A stretch of DNA of 64,000 nucleotides from Deltaproteobacteria bacterium (GTDB taxonomy: Bacteria; Myxococcota_A; Polyangia; GCA-2747355; JADLHG01), in assembly GCA_020848905.1 (NCBI GenBank), contig JADLHG010000004.1:186001-250000 (forward strand). Direction: 5' to 3'. Within the stretch, counting starts at the first letter, position 1. Each line of letters begins with the position of its first letter. Position numbers and translations under genes: made by a program. The notes beneath the pieces are model-generated. The model had not been told where the DNA came from and ran no database searches. It worked only from the letters and a program-made list of their open reading frames with translations. This document shows positions 1-7,291 of the stretch, piece by piece.

Positions 1-465
1 ATCATTCAGATCTTCCAGGCTCGGGGCGCGCGCCTTTCCGAGGCCACGTTTCGGAAGTACGTGCAGCTCGGCTTGCTGCCCCGCAGCAAGCGCGTGGGAA
101 GCAAGGGCAAGCATCGGGGCTCGCACGGGATCTATCCCTGCGCGACGGTGCGTCGGATCAACTCGATCAAGCGCCTGATGGCCAGCAGCTACACGATCGA
201 GGAGATCCAGCGCAGCTTCAGCGCCTTCAAGCAGCAGATCGACGACATCGAGGCCGCTCTCGACGAGTTGTTCAAGGGATTCGAGCGCGAGATCGGCCAG
301 CCGGCCTTCGACCTGTCACGCCGTCGCACGCTGTCGCGCGACATCGGTGTGGCGCGTCGCACGGCGACGGATCTGGTCCGTCGGATCATCGAGATCGAAA
401 ACGAAGTCACCCTCGCTGATCGGCCCCGTCGCGTGGTTGGGGCCGGGACGCTCGCCGACTTCTGA
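1..465 (+). CDS. MerR-family-like transcriptional regulator, 5' end outside the window
   Basis: The reading frame is open from the first base, so the true start lies upstream and the protein is partial. The visible part begins in a MerR-like winged helix-turn-helix ([17 protein letters not shown], then the wing with [12 protein letters not shown]). An arginine-rich helix follows ([12 protein letters not shown]) and then the MerR-type phrase YTIEEIQ. Residues from about 70 to the end look helical and would form the dimerisation or effector segment; no cysteine effector site is seen. It ends 35 bases before a second DNA-binding protein on the same strand, so the two may be co-transcribed. The MerR fold assignment is from motif resemblance; the target and effector are unknown. 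Confidence 0.7.
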   Translation: MIQIFQARGARLSEATFRKYVQLGLLPRSKRVGSKGKHRGSHGIYPCATVRRINSIKRLMASSYTIEEIQRSFSAFKQQIDDIEAALDELFKGFEREIGQPAFDLSRRRTLSRDIGVARRTATDLVRRIIEIENEVTLADRPRRVVGAGTLADF

Positions 466-500
466 CATTGGTGCCGCATTCGAACGCCGAGGAGGAGAGC

Positions 501-1019
501 ATGGATCAGGACACGCAGCTCAAGTTGGACCCCGCGCTGGATCTGGAAATCGACCAGCCTGCCGCTCCTGCAGACGAGGTGGACGAGGTAAGTCGGAAGA
601 TCCGTCGGCGTCGGCGGCGCGACCGCCCGCGCAGCCGCACGATCGCGATGAAGCGGCTGACGAAGGAAGAGCTTCGGCAGGGCGCGCTGCTCATTCCGTT
701 CCTCGACCACGAGCGGCCCCAGACTCGCGCCGAATGCTGCGGTGGCGCGCGTCCGTGTCCTTTCGTGAGCTGCAAGCATCACCTCTACTTGGACGTGAAC
801 CCCGAGACGGGGTCGATCAAGTTGAACTTCCCGCACCTCGAGGTCTGGGAGATGGCGGACACCTGTTCGCTGGACGTGGCGGACCGCGGCGGGATCACGC
901 TCGAGGAGGTCGGGGAGATCATGAACCTGACCCGCGAGCGGATCCGGCAGGTGGAGGTCCGTGGGCTGCTGAAGTTGAAGATGACGGCGGCCGCCGACGG
1001 CATCACCCCCGGTAGCTGA
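501..1019 (+). CDS. Small DNA-binding protein with sigma-70 region-4-like helix-turn-helix
   Basis: This encodes 172 residues from the ATG at 501, chosen because GAGGAGGAG lies just upstream; in-frame TTG and GTG codons further up have no such site. The N-terminal third is acidic and then strongly basic ([14 protein letters not shown]). A middle segment carries clustered cysteines ([22 protein letters not shown]) that could bind a metal. The C-terminal part, residues about 130-165, reads [21 protein letters not shown], very like the -35-recognising helix-turn-helix of sigma region 4. Sigma region 2 is absent, so it is not a complete sigma factor. It may be a regulator or an RNA polymerase accessory factor; the function is inferred only from the HTH. 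Confidence 0.75.
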   Translation: MDQDTQLKLDPALDLEIDQPAAPADEVDEVSRKIRRRRRRDRPRSRTIAMKRLTKEELRQGALLIPFLDHERPQTRAECCGGARPCPFVSCKHHLYLDVNPETGSIKLNFPHLEVWEMADTCSLDVADRGGITLEEVGEIMNLTRERIRQVEVRGLLKLKMTAAADGITPGS

Positions 1020-1042
1020 GGCCGTTCTCCCAGTCTCCTCCT

Positions 1043-1104
1043 GCCGACCGCCGCCGACCCGCCGCCGACCCGCCGCCGACCGCCGCCGACCCGCCGCCGA
1101 CCCG
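1043..1104. repeat. Short GC-rich direct repeats (CCGCCGACC units)
   Basis: Roughly six to seven copies of a 9-10 base unit of the form CCGCCGACC(C)G lie between the sigma-like gene and purH. The units vary by one base, so the array keeps no reading frame. It sits just before a hairpin and is probably slippage-generated, without an evident coding role. Confidence 0.7.
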
Positions 1105-1107
1105 CGA

Positions 1108-1131
1108 GCCCACGGGTCTGCCCTCGTGGGC
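1108..1131 (+). terminator. Hairpin, possible weak transcription terminator
   Basis: GCCCACG at 1108-1114 pairs perfectly with CGTGGGC at 1125-1131, and two more pairs (one G-T) extend the stem. There is no following run of T, so it would be an imperfect intrinsic terminator. It could also be part of the purH leader. Confidence 0.3.
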
Positions 1132-1272
1132 CCGGCACCTTGACGGCTCAGATCCTCGCTGTTACAAGCCGCCCTGGCGCGTCAGAGTGGGAGCGATCCG
1201 AGCGCCGGTGCGCCGCACGGTGCTCCGCTCGCTTCGCACGCGGTGCCGTCGTCCCGAGTCAGGAGGTGTCCG

Positions 1273-2835
1273 ATGGTCCGAATCCGCCGAGCTCTCGTCA
1301 GCGTTTCCGACAAGACGGGGGTCGTGGAGCTATGCCTTGCGCTCCAGCGGTATGGGGTCTCCGTCGTTTCGTCCGGGGGAACGGCCCAGGCGCTGGAGGC
1401 GGGGGGCGTTGCGGTGACCCGGGTGTCCGAGTACACGGGCTCCCCGGAGATCCTGGGCGGACGCGTGAAGACCCTGCATCCGCGGATCCACGCTGGGATC
1501 CTCGCGCGCGCGACGCGGGAGCAGCAGGACGAGCTGGTCCGTCACGACATCGATCCCATCGACCTCGTGGTCGTGAACCTCTATCCCTTCGTTCGTGCGG
1601 TCGCGGATCCGGCCGTGACCGATGAGGTCGCGATGGAGAACGTGGACATCGGGGGGCCGGCCATGCTTCGCGCGGCGGCGAAGACCTTCGAGCGGGTGGC
1701 GGTGGTCGTGGATCCCGCGGACTACGCGCGCCTCGTCGAGAGCCTCGATCGCGAGGACGCGGGTCTCACGCTGGAGCTGCGGCGACAGTGGGCTGCAAAG
1801 GCGTTCGCCCACACCGCCGCGTACGATGCCGCCATCACCGGCTACCTGGAGAGGACGGCCCCGGGGGTGGCCGCCGAGGAGGAGCTGCCCGAGACTCTGA
1901 CGCTCCGCCTCGAGCGTGCGCAGGGGCTGCGGTATGGGGAGAACCCGCATCAAGCGGCCGGCTTCTATCGTGTGGCCCGGGCCGGTCAGACGATGGGTGA
2001 GCTCGCACTCGAGCAATTGCATGGCAAAGAGCTGAGCTACAACAATATTCTAGACGCCGATGCGGCCTGGGAGCTGGCGGCCGATCTGCCTCCCGGGGCG
2101 GTCTGCATCATCAAGCACAACAACCCCTGCGGGGTGGCGTGGGAGACGTCGGGCGACCCGGCGGTGGCATACAGGCGGGCTCTCGCGGCCGACCCGGTCA
2201 GCGCCTTCGGGGGGATCGTGGCCTGCCACGGGACCGTGACGGCGGCCATGGCGGGGGAGATGAAGGAGCTGTTTCTGGAGGCGGTGGTAGCTCGCGCGTA
2301 CGAGCCGGGTGCGCTGGAGCTCCTGACCAAGAAGAAGAACCTGCGTCTTCTCCGCGCGCGCCCGGGGGCGAGCGGCGCCGACCTGCACCTCCGATCTGCG
2401 GCGGGTGGGATCCTGGTCCAGCGACGCGATCTCTCGGTGGAGGATCTCGCGACCGCTCGTGTGGTCAGCGAGCGACGCCCGACGGAGGACGAGCTCGCCG
2501 ACCTGTCCCTCGCCTGGCGGATCTGCAAGCACGTCAAGAGCAACGCCATCGTGCTGGCGAGGGCGGGGCAGATGGTGGGCGTGGGCGCCGGTCAGATGTC
2601 GCGGCTGGACTCAGTTCGCCTCGCGGCGACGCGAGCGGTTCTTCCGACGGCTGGAACGGCGCTCGCGTCGGACGCCTTCTTTCCCTTTCGCGACGGACTG
2701 GACGCGGCCGTGGCCGCTGGGGTGACGGCGGTGGTTCAGCCCGGTGGATCGGTTCGGGACGACGAGCTGATCGCCGCTGCGAACGAGCACCGCATCGCCA
2801 TGGTGTTCACGGGCGTCCGGCATTTCAGACACTGA
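1273..2835 (+). CDS. purH: Bifunctional AICAR formyltransferase / IMP cyclohydrolase PurH
   Basis: PurH carries out the last two steps of IMP synthesis: formylation of AICAR with 10-formyl-tetrahydrofolate, then ring closure. The 520-residue length fits the family. The N-terminal cyclohydrolase half starts RRALVSVSDKTG and contains the metal/nucleotide-loop region SPEILGGRVKTLHP. The C-terminal transformylase half has the conserved RYGENPHQ and the catalytic KHNNPCGVA, with GQMSR near the end. The ATG at 1273 is chosen because AGGAGGTG lies at 1261, about five bases upstream; an upstream in-frame codon at 1243 would add residues not typical of PurH. purD follows after 51 bases, so a purine operon is likely. 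Confidence 0.97.
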   Translation: MVRIRRALVSVSDKTGVVELCLALQRYGVSVVSSGGTAQALEAGGVAVTRVSEYTGSPEILGGRVKTLHPRIHAGILARATREQQDELVRHDIDPIDLVVVNLYPFVRAVADPAVTDEVAMENVDIGGPAMLRAAAKTFERVAVVVDPADYARLVESLDREDAGLTLELRRQWAAKAFAHTAAYDAAITGYLERTAPGVAAEEELPETLTLRLERAQGLRYGENPHQAAGFYRVARAGQTMGELALEQLHGKELSYNNILDADAAWELAADLPPGAVCIIKHNNPCGVAWETSGDPAVAYRRALAADPVSAFGGIVACHGTVTAAMAGEMKELFLEAVVARAYEPGALELLTKKKNLRLLRARPGASGADLHLRSAAGGILVQRRDLSVEDLATARVVSERRPTEDELADLSLAWRICKHVKSNAIVLARAGQMVGVGAGQMSRLDSVRLAATRAVLPTAGTALASDAFFPFRDGLDAAVAAGVTAVVQPGGSVRDDELIAAANEHRIAMVFTGVRHFRH

Positions 2836-2886
2836 GCGGAGTTTCGTCTCGCGGGCCGAATCGCGACTGCGTCAGGAGCATACGTG

Positions 2887-4173
2887 ATGCGAGTGCTGGT
2901 GTTGGGATCCGGAGGGCGGGAGCATGCATTGTGCTGGCGGCTCGCGAGGAGCCCCTCCATCGACCGCCTGTACTGCGCGCCGGGAAACCCCGGCACCGGG
3001 GCGGTGGCGGCAAACGTCGGGATCCGGGTGTCGGACACGGAGGCGTTGCTCTCGCTGGCCGTCGATGAGGCGCTGGACCTCGTGGTCGTGGGCCCCGAGG
3101 CACCCCTGTGCGACGGGATCGCCGACCGCTTCGCGGCAAAGGGGATCCCGCTCGTCGGGCCGACCCGAAGTGCGGCGCGGCTCGAAGGGTCCAAGGCCTT
3201 CGCCAAGGAGTTCATGGCGCGGCACGGGATCCCGACCGCTGCGTTTGGGGTTTTCGAGGATCCCGCGGAGGCCGCGCGATACATCGACGGGGAGCGGGGA
3301 GCGCGGGTGATCAAGGCGGATGGCCTGGCGGCGGGGAAGGGGGTCGTGGTGGCGGGGGACGCGGAGGAGGCCAAGCGCGCGGCAGCCGCCATGCTCGGCG
3401 GTGCGCTCGGGGGAGCGGGCCGCCGGATCGTGGTCGAGGAGCGGCTGGAAGGGGAGGAGCTGTCGCTCATCGCGCTGACCGACGGGGAGCGGATCCAGGT
3501 CCTCGCGGGGTGTCAGGATCACAAGGCGCTGCTCGACGGAGACCGGGGACCGAACACGGGCGGTATGGGCGCCTATTCACCGGCTCCGCTGCTTCGTCCC
3601 GCACTGCTGGAGCGTGCGATCCGGGACGTGCTCGAGCCGACCGTTCGCGGCATGGCGGCGGATGGCGCGCCCTTCCGGGGCTTCCTCTACGCGGGGCTCA
3701 TGATCCGCGACGACGAGCTCCGGGTGCTCGAGTTCAACTGCCGGCTCGGGGATCCCGAGACGCAGCCCCTCATGCTCCGGATGGAGAGCGACCTCGCGCC
3801 GCACCTTCTCGGCGCCGCAGCCGGGAAGCTGCCCGACGAGGCGATCGTCTGGGATCCGCGGGTCGCGGTCTGCGTGGTGCTGGCCAGTCGCGAGTATCCG
3901 GGGGAGTGTCGGACGGGCCTTCCCATCACCGGGGTGTCGGAGGCCGAGGGTCTCGCGCAGGTCACGGTGTTTCAGGCGGCCACGGCCGAGGCGGGCGGGC
4001 AGCTCGTGACTGCCGGCGGGCGCGTGCTCGGCGTGACGGCGCTGGGAGGCGACGTGGCGGAGGCTCGCGCGCGCGCGTACGACGCGGCCAGCCGGATCCA
4101 CTGGGAGGGAGTGCAATACCGCCGCGACATTGGGTGGCGCGCCCTCGGAGCCGCCCCCGGGAGCGGCGCGTGA
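2887..4173 (+). CDS. purD: Phosphoribosylamine-glycine ligase PurD
   Basis: PurD (GAR synthetase) joins glycine to phosphoribosylamine using ATP, the second step of purine synthesis. The 428-residue protein shows the N-terminal MRVLVLGSGGREHAL signature and the ATP-grasp domain, with VIKADGLAAGKGVVV near residues 140-155. The metal-binding region EFNCRLGDPETQ lies near residue 285 (the family usually has R-F-G-D-P-E-T-Q, so the F is L here). The ATG at 2887 has an AGGAG about eight bases upstream; a GTG directly before it is less likely. Its stop codon overlaps the next gene's GTG by four bases, indicating translational coupling. Confidence 0.97.
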   Translation: MRVLVLGSGGREHALCWRLARSPSIDRLYCAPGNPGTGAVAANVGIRVSDTEALLSLAVDEALDLVVVGPEAPLCDGIADRFAAKGIPLVGPTRSAARLEGSKAFAKEFMARHGIPTAAFGVFEDPAEAARYIDGERGARVIKADGLAAGKGVVVAGDAEEAKRAAAAMLGGALGGAGRRIVVEERLEGEELSLIALTDGERIQVLAGCQDHKALLDGDRGPNTGGMGAYSPAPLLRPALLERAIRDVLEPTVRGMAADGAPFRGFLYAGLMIRDDELRVLEFNCRLGDPETQPLMLRMESDLAPHLLGAAAGKLPDEAIVWDPRVAVCVVLASREYPGECRTGLPITGVSEAEGLAQVTVFQAATAEAGGQLVTAGGRVLGVTALGGDVAEARARAYDAASRIHWEGVQYRRDIGWRALGAAPGSGA

Positions 4174-4769
4174 CGGCGCCTTCCGGGTCCGTCCCCGACC
4201 GCACGCGGGCCGACGCGGAGGGGATCCGCCGCGCGGCGGTCGCGATCACCGAGGCTGCGGTCGTGGCCGTTCCCACCGAGACGAGCTACGGGCTCGCGGC
4301 CGACGCGTTGGATCCGCTCGCCGTCGCCCGGGTGCTCGCGATCAAGGGACGCTCAGAGGGCCATCAGGTCTCCGTGCTCGTCGCGGACAGGGCCATGCTG
4401 GCGCGCGTGGCAGCGCGCATCTCGCCTGTCGCGGAGGAGCTCATGGCGCGGCACTGGCCGGGCGCGCTGACGCTCGTGGTGCCCGCGCGGGAGGGGCTTC
4501 CTGCGGCCCTGGTGAATTCTACCGGTGGAGTCGGCGTCCGGATCTCGTCGGATCCGGTGGTGCAGGCCTTGTTGCGCGCCGTCGGGCGACCGATTACGGC
4601 TACGAGCGCGAATCGGTCGGGGGAGCCGGCGGCAACGGAGGCGGAGGGTGCCGGCCTGGCAGGCGTAGCGCTGGTGCTCGACGACGGTCCGCGCTGCGCG
4701 CCGGCGAGTACGGTCGTGGACGTCACCGGTGTCCCGGTCGTGCTGCGGCAAGGGGCGGTGGTGATATGA
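4170..4769 (+). CDS. tsaC: Threonylcarbamoyl-AMP synthase (Sua5/YrdC/TsaC family)
   Basis: This family makes threonylcarbamoyl-AMP from threonine, bicarbonate and ATP for the t6A modification at tRNA position 37. The 199-residue protein is the single YrdC domain without the Sua5 extension. Hallmarks seen are VPTETSYGLAADALD near residue 32, the KGR motif (AIKGRSEGHQVSVLV), HWPGALTLV, GGVGVRISSDP and TSANRSGEPA. The GTG start at 4170 overlaps the purD stop (GTGA), and the next gene starts inside this stop codon (ATGA). The gene therefore lies within the purine operon although it acts on tRNA. Confidence 0.92.
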   Translation: MTAPSGSVPDRTRADAEGIRRAAVAITEAAVVAVPTETSYGLAADALDPLAVARVLAIKGRSEGHQVSVLVADRAMLARVAARISPVAEELMARHWPGALTLVVPAREGLPAALVNSTGGVGVRISSDPVVQALLRAVGRPITATSANRSGEPAATEAEGAGLAGVALVLDDGPRCAPASTVVDVTGVPVVLRQGAVVI

Positions 4770-5581
4770 CGAGCGACCGAGGTCGGACGCTCGACACGGT
4801 GTGCCGCGGCCTGCTTGCGCTGGAGCAGCCCCGGCGCGGCTACCGCTTCGACCTGGATCCCCTGCTCCTCGCGCAGTTCTGCCTCGGGCGTGTGCAGGCC
4901 CCGGAGGCGGTGGTGGACCTCGGTGCCGGCTGCGGCGTGGTGGGGCTCCTCCTCGGCAGGCATTGGCCCCGGTGCGCCGTGCACTTGGTCGAGCTGCAGG
5001 CGGAGCTCGCCGACCTCGGGCGTGAGAATGCCGCGCGCAACGCGCTGGCGGAACGCGCCGTGGTGCACCACGCAGACCTGCGGAGCTGGGGGGCATGGCC
5101 CCGATCGCCTCGCCGGCCGGTGCTCGTGGTGAGCAACCCTCCCTATTTCCCGACCGCGTCCGGACGCGTGAGCGCTGACCCCCAGGTGGCGATGGCGCGG
5201 CACGAGCTGCGCTGCACGCTCGAGGAGCTGGTGGCGACGGTCGCCCGGAACGTGGCGCCCGGGGATCTCCTGGCGTTGATTCATCTGGCGACGCGGCGCG
5301 AGTCGCTGCTGGCGGCGCTCGGCGACGCATTCGTCGTGCGACGGGTGCGTGACGTTCACCCGCTGCCCGGACGTCCGAGGCACCGCGTCCTGGTGCTCGC
5401 CGAACGCCGCGGAGCGGAGGGCTCCCCGCCCGACGGAGAGGTGGCGCGCGTGGACCCACCACTCGTCGTGGCCGAGGCGGTCGGGCGGTTTTCCGAGGAG
5501 CTGCGAGACCTCCTGGAGCCGATGGGGCCCTTGCAGCTCTTGACAGAGGAGGAGCCCTCTGAGAGGTTCACGCGGTCCTAG
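4766..5581 (+). CDS. N6-adenine methyltransferase, TrmN6-like (tRNA1(Val) A37)
   Basis: This is a class I SAM-dependent methyltransferase of 271 residues. The SAM-binding loop is VVDLGAGCGVVGLLL near residue 50, followed by an acidic residue in HLVELQAEL. The catalytic NPPY motif (VVSNPPYFPT) near residue 127 is the mark of N6-adenine or N5-glutamine methylases. The N-terminal GYRFDLDPLLLAQFC resembles the YfiC/TrmN6 entry phrase. ATG and the preceding stop overlap as ATGA. It follows a t6A synthesis gene, which also points to tRNA position 37. RNA target specificity is inferred from family resemblance, so no gene symbol is assigned. Confidence 0.8.
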   Translation: MTSDRGRTLDTVCRGLLALEQPRRGYRFDLDPLLLAQFCLGRVQAPEAVVDLGAGCGVVGLLLGRHWPRCAVHLVELQAELADLGRENAARNALAERAVVHHADLRSWGAWPRSPRRPVLVVSNPPYFPTASGRVSADPQVAMARHELRCTLEELVATVARNVAPGDLLALIHLATRRESLLAALGDAFVVRRVRDVHPLPGRPRHRVLVLAERRGAEGSPPDGEVARVDPPLVVAEAVGRFSEELRDLLEPMGPLQLLTEEEPSERFTRS

Positions 5582-5644
5582 CGTGACACGCTGAGCGGCG
5601 CCCGAAACCTCGGAGCGTAGCGCCAGATCCGGTCCGGAGCCGCA

Positions 5645-6934
5645 ATGACCAACCTCACCGTAGTCGGTGCCCAGTGGGGAGACGAGGGCAAGGGGAAGGT
5701 CGTCGACCTCTACACCGAGAGCGCGGACGTCGTCGTCCGCTACGGCGGCGGGAACAACGCAGGTCACACGCTGGTCGTCGAGGGGCGAAAGGTCGTTCTG
5801 CACCTCATCCCGAGCGGGGTTGTGCGCGGTGGACGCGTGTGCATTCTCGGCGACGGGATGGTCGTGGACCCGGCGGCGCTGCTCGACGAGCTGGACCAGC
5901 TGGCGCAGGCCGGCCTGGCGGTGGACGCGGGGGCGGTGCTGGTCAGCAGCCGCGCGCACGTGGTCCTGCCGTACCACCGGGTGCTCGACGAGCTGCGCGA
6001 GCGCGGCGCACGCCCGATCGGGACGACGCGGCGCGGCGTCGGGCCGGCGTACGAGGACAAGGTGGCGCGTCGCGGGCTGCGCGTGGCGGACCTGCTCCAT
6101 CCGGCGCGCCTGCGCGAGCGCTTGAGCTTCGCGCTCGACGAGGCGAACGCGAGGATCGTCCGTCAGGGTGGAGAACCGCTGGAGCTCGAATCGGTATGGA
6201 GCGCGCTTTCGGAGCAGGCCGCACGGCTCGCCCCCTCCATCGCGGACACCGTGAGCTACCTGCGCCGGGCGATGGAGGCTGGGCGCAGTGTGCTCTTCGA
6301 AGGGGCGCAGGGGGTGCTTCTCGACGTGGACCATGGGAGCTACCCGTTCGTCACGTCGAGCACGACGCTGGCCGGAGGCGCCTGCGCGGGGGCGGGGGTG
6401 GGGCCTCGTCGGCTCGGTGCCGTGGTAGGGGTGGCGAAGGCGTATGTCACTCGCGTCGGCCGTGGCCCGTTTCCCACCGAGTTGCCCGAGCCCGAGGGGA
6501 GCTCGTTACGCCAGCGCGGCGCCGAGTTCGGGGCCACCACGGGGAGGCCCCGTCGCTGCGGATGGCTGGATCTTCCGGCGCTGCGCCATGCGGCGTGGGT
6601 TTCGGGGCTCGACTACCTGGCGCTGACGAAGCTGGATGTCCTGTCGGGCATCGACCCGCTCGAGGTCTGCGTGGCGTATACCCTCCGAGGCGAACGTCTC
6701 GACACGCTGCCCGCTGACCCCGAAGACCTCGGCCAGGTGCAGCCGGTCTACCAGCGTTTGCCGGGATTCTCCGGGGACCTCTCGGCGGCCCGGTCGTACG
6801 AGGAGTTGCCGGAAGCCGCCCGAGAGTATCTCGAGCTGGTTTCCCGGGAGGTCGGGGTGCCCATCTGTCTCGTCTCCGTTGGACCCGGGCGTGACCAGAC
6901 CATTTTCCGGGCGGATGCATTCCGGGTCCGATGA
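5645..6934 (+). CDS. purA: Adenylosuccinate synthetase PurA
   Basis: PurA condenses IMP with aspartate using GTP, committing IMP to AMP. The 429-residue protein begins with VVGAQWGDEGKGKVVD, the GTP-loop signature, followed by RYGGGNNAGHTLV. Further motifs are the GTTRRGVGPAYEDK loop near residue 125, LFEGAQGVLLDVDHGSYPFVTSS near 220 (family LFEGAQG), and TGRPRRCGWLD near 300. The ATG at 5645 has GGAG about five bases upstream. With purH and purD it gives three purine-pathway steps in 5.7 kb. Confidence 0.97.
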   Translation: MTNLTVVGAQWGDEGKGKVVDLYTESADVVVRYGGGNNAGHTLVVEGRKVVLHLIPSGVVRGGRVCILGDGMVVDPAALLDELDQLAQAGLAVDAGAVLVSSRAHVVLPYHRVLDELRERGARPIGTTRRGVGPAYEDKVARRGLRVADLLHPARLRERLSFALDEANARIVRQGGEPLELESVWSALSEQAARLAPSIADTVSYLRRAMEAGRSVLFEGAQGVLLDVDHGSYPFVTSSTTLAGGACAGAGVGPRRLGAVVGVAKAYVTRVGRGPFPTELPEPEGSSLRQRGAEFGATTGRPRRCGWLDLPALRHAAWVSGLDYLALTKLDVLSGIDPLEVCVAYTLRGERLDTLPADPEDLGQVQPVYQRLPGFSGDLSAARSYEELPEAAREYLELVSREVGVPICLVSVGPGRDQTIFRADAFRVR

Positions 6935-7291
6935 ACCGCACTTTCTGCAAACGGGTGGCCTCGGGCGCGTGTCCAAGAGACGAGCGCCAACCAGGAGTGG
7001 CGCCGAAAAGTGGTGAGCTTTTGTCGATTTGCAATCACCCAGGCAGGTTCATATAATGGAGCTCGTTGAACTCTGGATCGGCGAGCCGGCGGCGAAGCAA
7101 CCCGGGGCGCCTGGCGGCCCGGTGGGCGACGCTGGCGTACCGGTTGAGGACCATCGAATAACCCTTCGTCACGACGTGCGGTCAGGGCGCCTGGAGCGCG
7201 GGAGCCGGCCTCGTCAGCGCACGCGGCCCGCATCCGCCCGACAGGCGCGAACGGCGCATCGGCTACTGAACACGCTTTTCGAGGCACAACG
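6935..7291 (+). other. Intergenic region with hairpin, promoter and long leader
   Basis: These 357 bases hold no convincing gene. GCGCCA (6984-6989) and TGGCGC (6998-7003) form a six-pair hairpin without a strong T run. A near-consensus promoter lies at 7029-7057. About 230 bases of GC-rich transcribed leader would then precede the start codon at 7292. No known riboswitch, SRP RNA or 6S RNA signature was recognised. A short open frame across the leader (7029-7295) lacks a ribosome site and recognisable domains. Confidence 0.6.
7029..7057 (+). promoter_or_regulatory. Sigma-70-type promoter for the GltJ-like gene
   Basis: TTGCAA at 7029-7034 is followed after exactly 17 bases by a perfect TATAAT at 7052-7057. 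Transcription would start near 7064, leaving a leader of about 228 bases before the ATG at 7292. This is the best housekeeping promoter match noticed in the window. Confidence 0.65.

Noticed and set aside
1140-1272. A purine-type (ZTP) riboswitch before purH
   Set aside because: A partial resemblance to the conserved CCGCC...GGGC element was seen but not the upstream conserved stem and its GG(A/G)CGUGACUGG-like segment, so it is not supported.
4364-6334. A long minus-strand open frame opposite tsaC, trmN6 and purA
   Set aside because: It lacks a recognisable domain and faces three well-supported genes.
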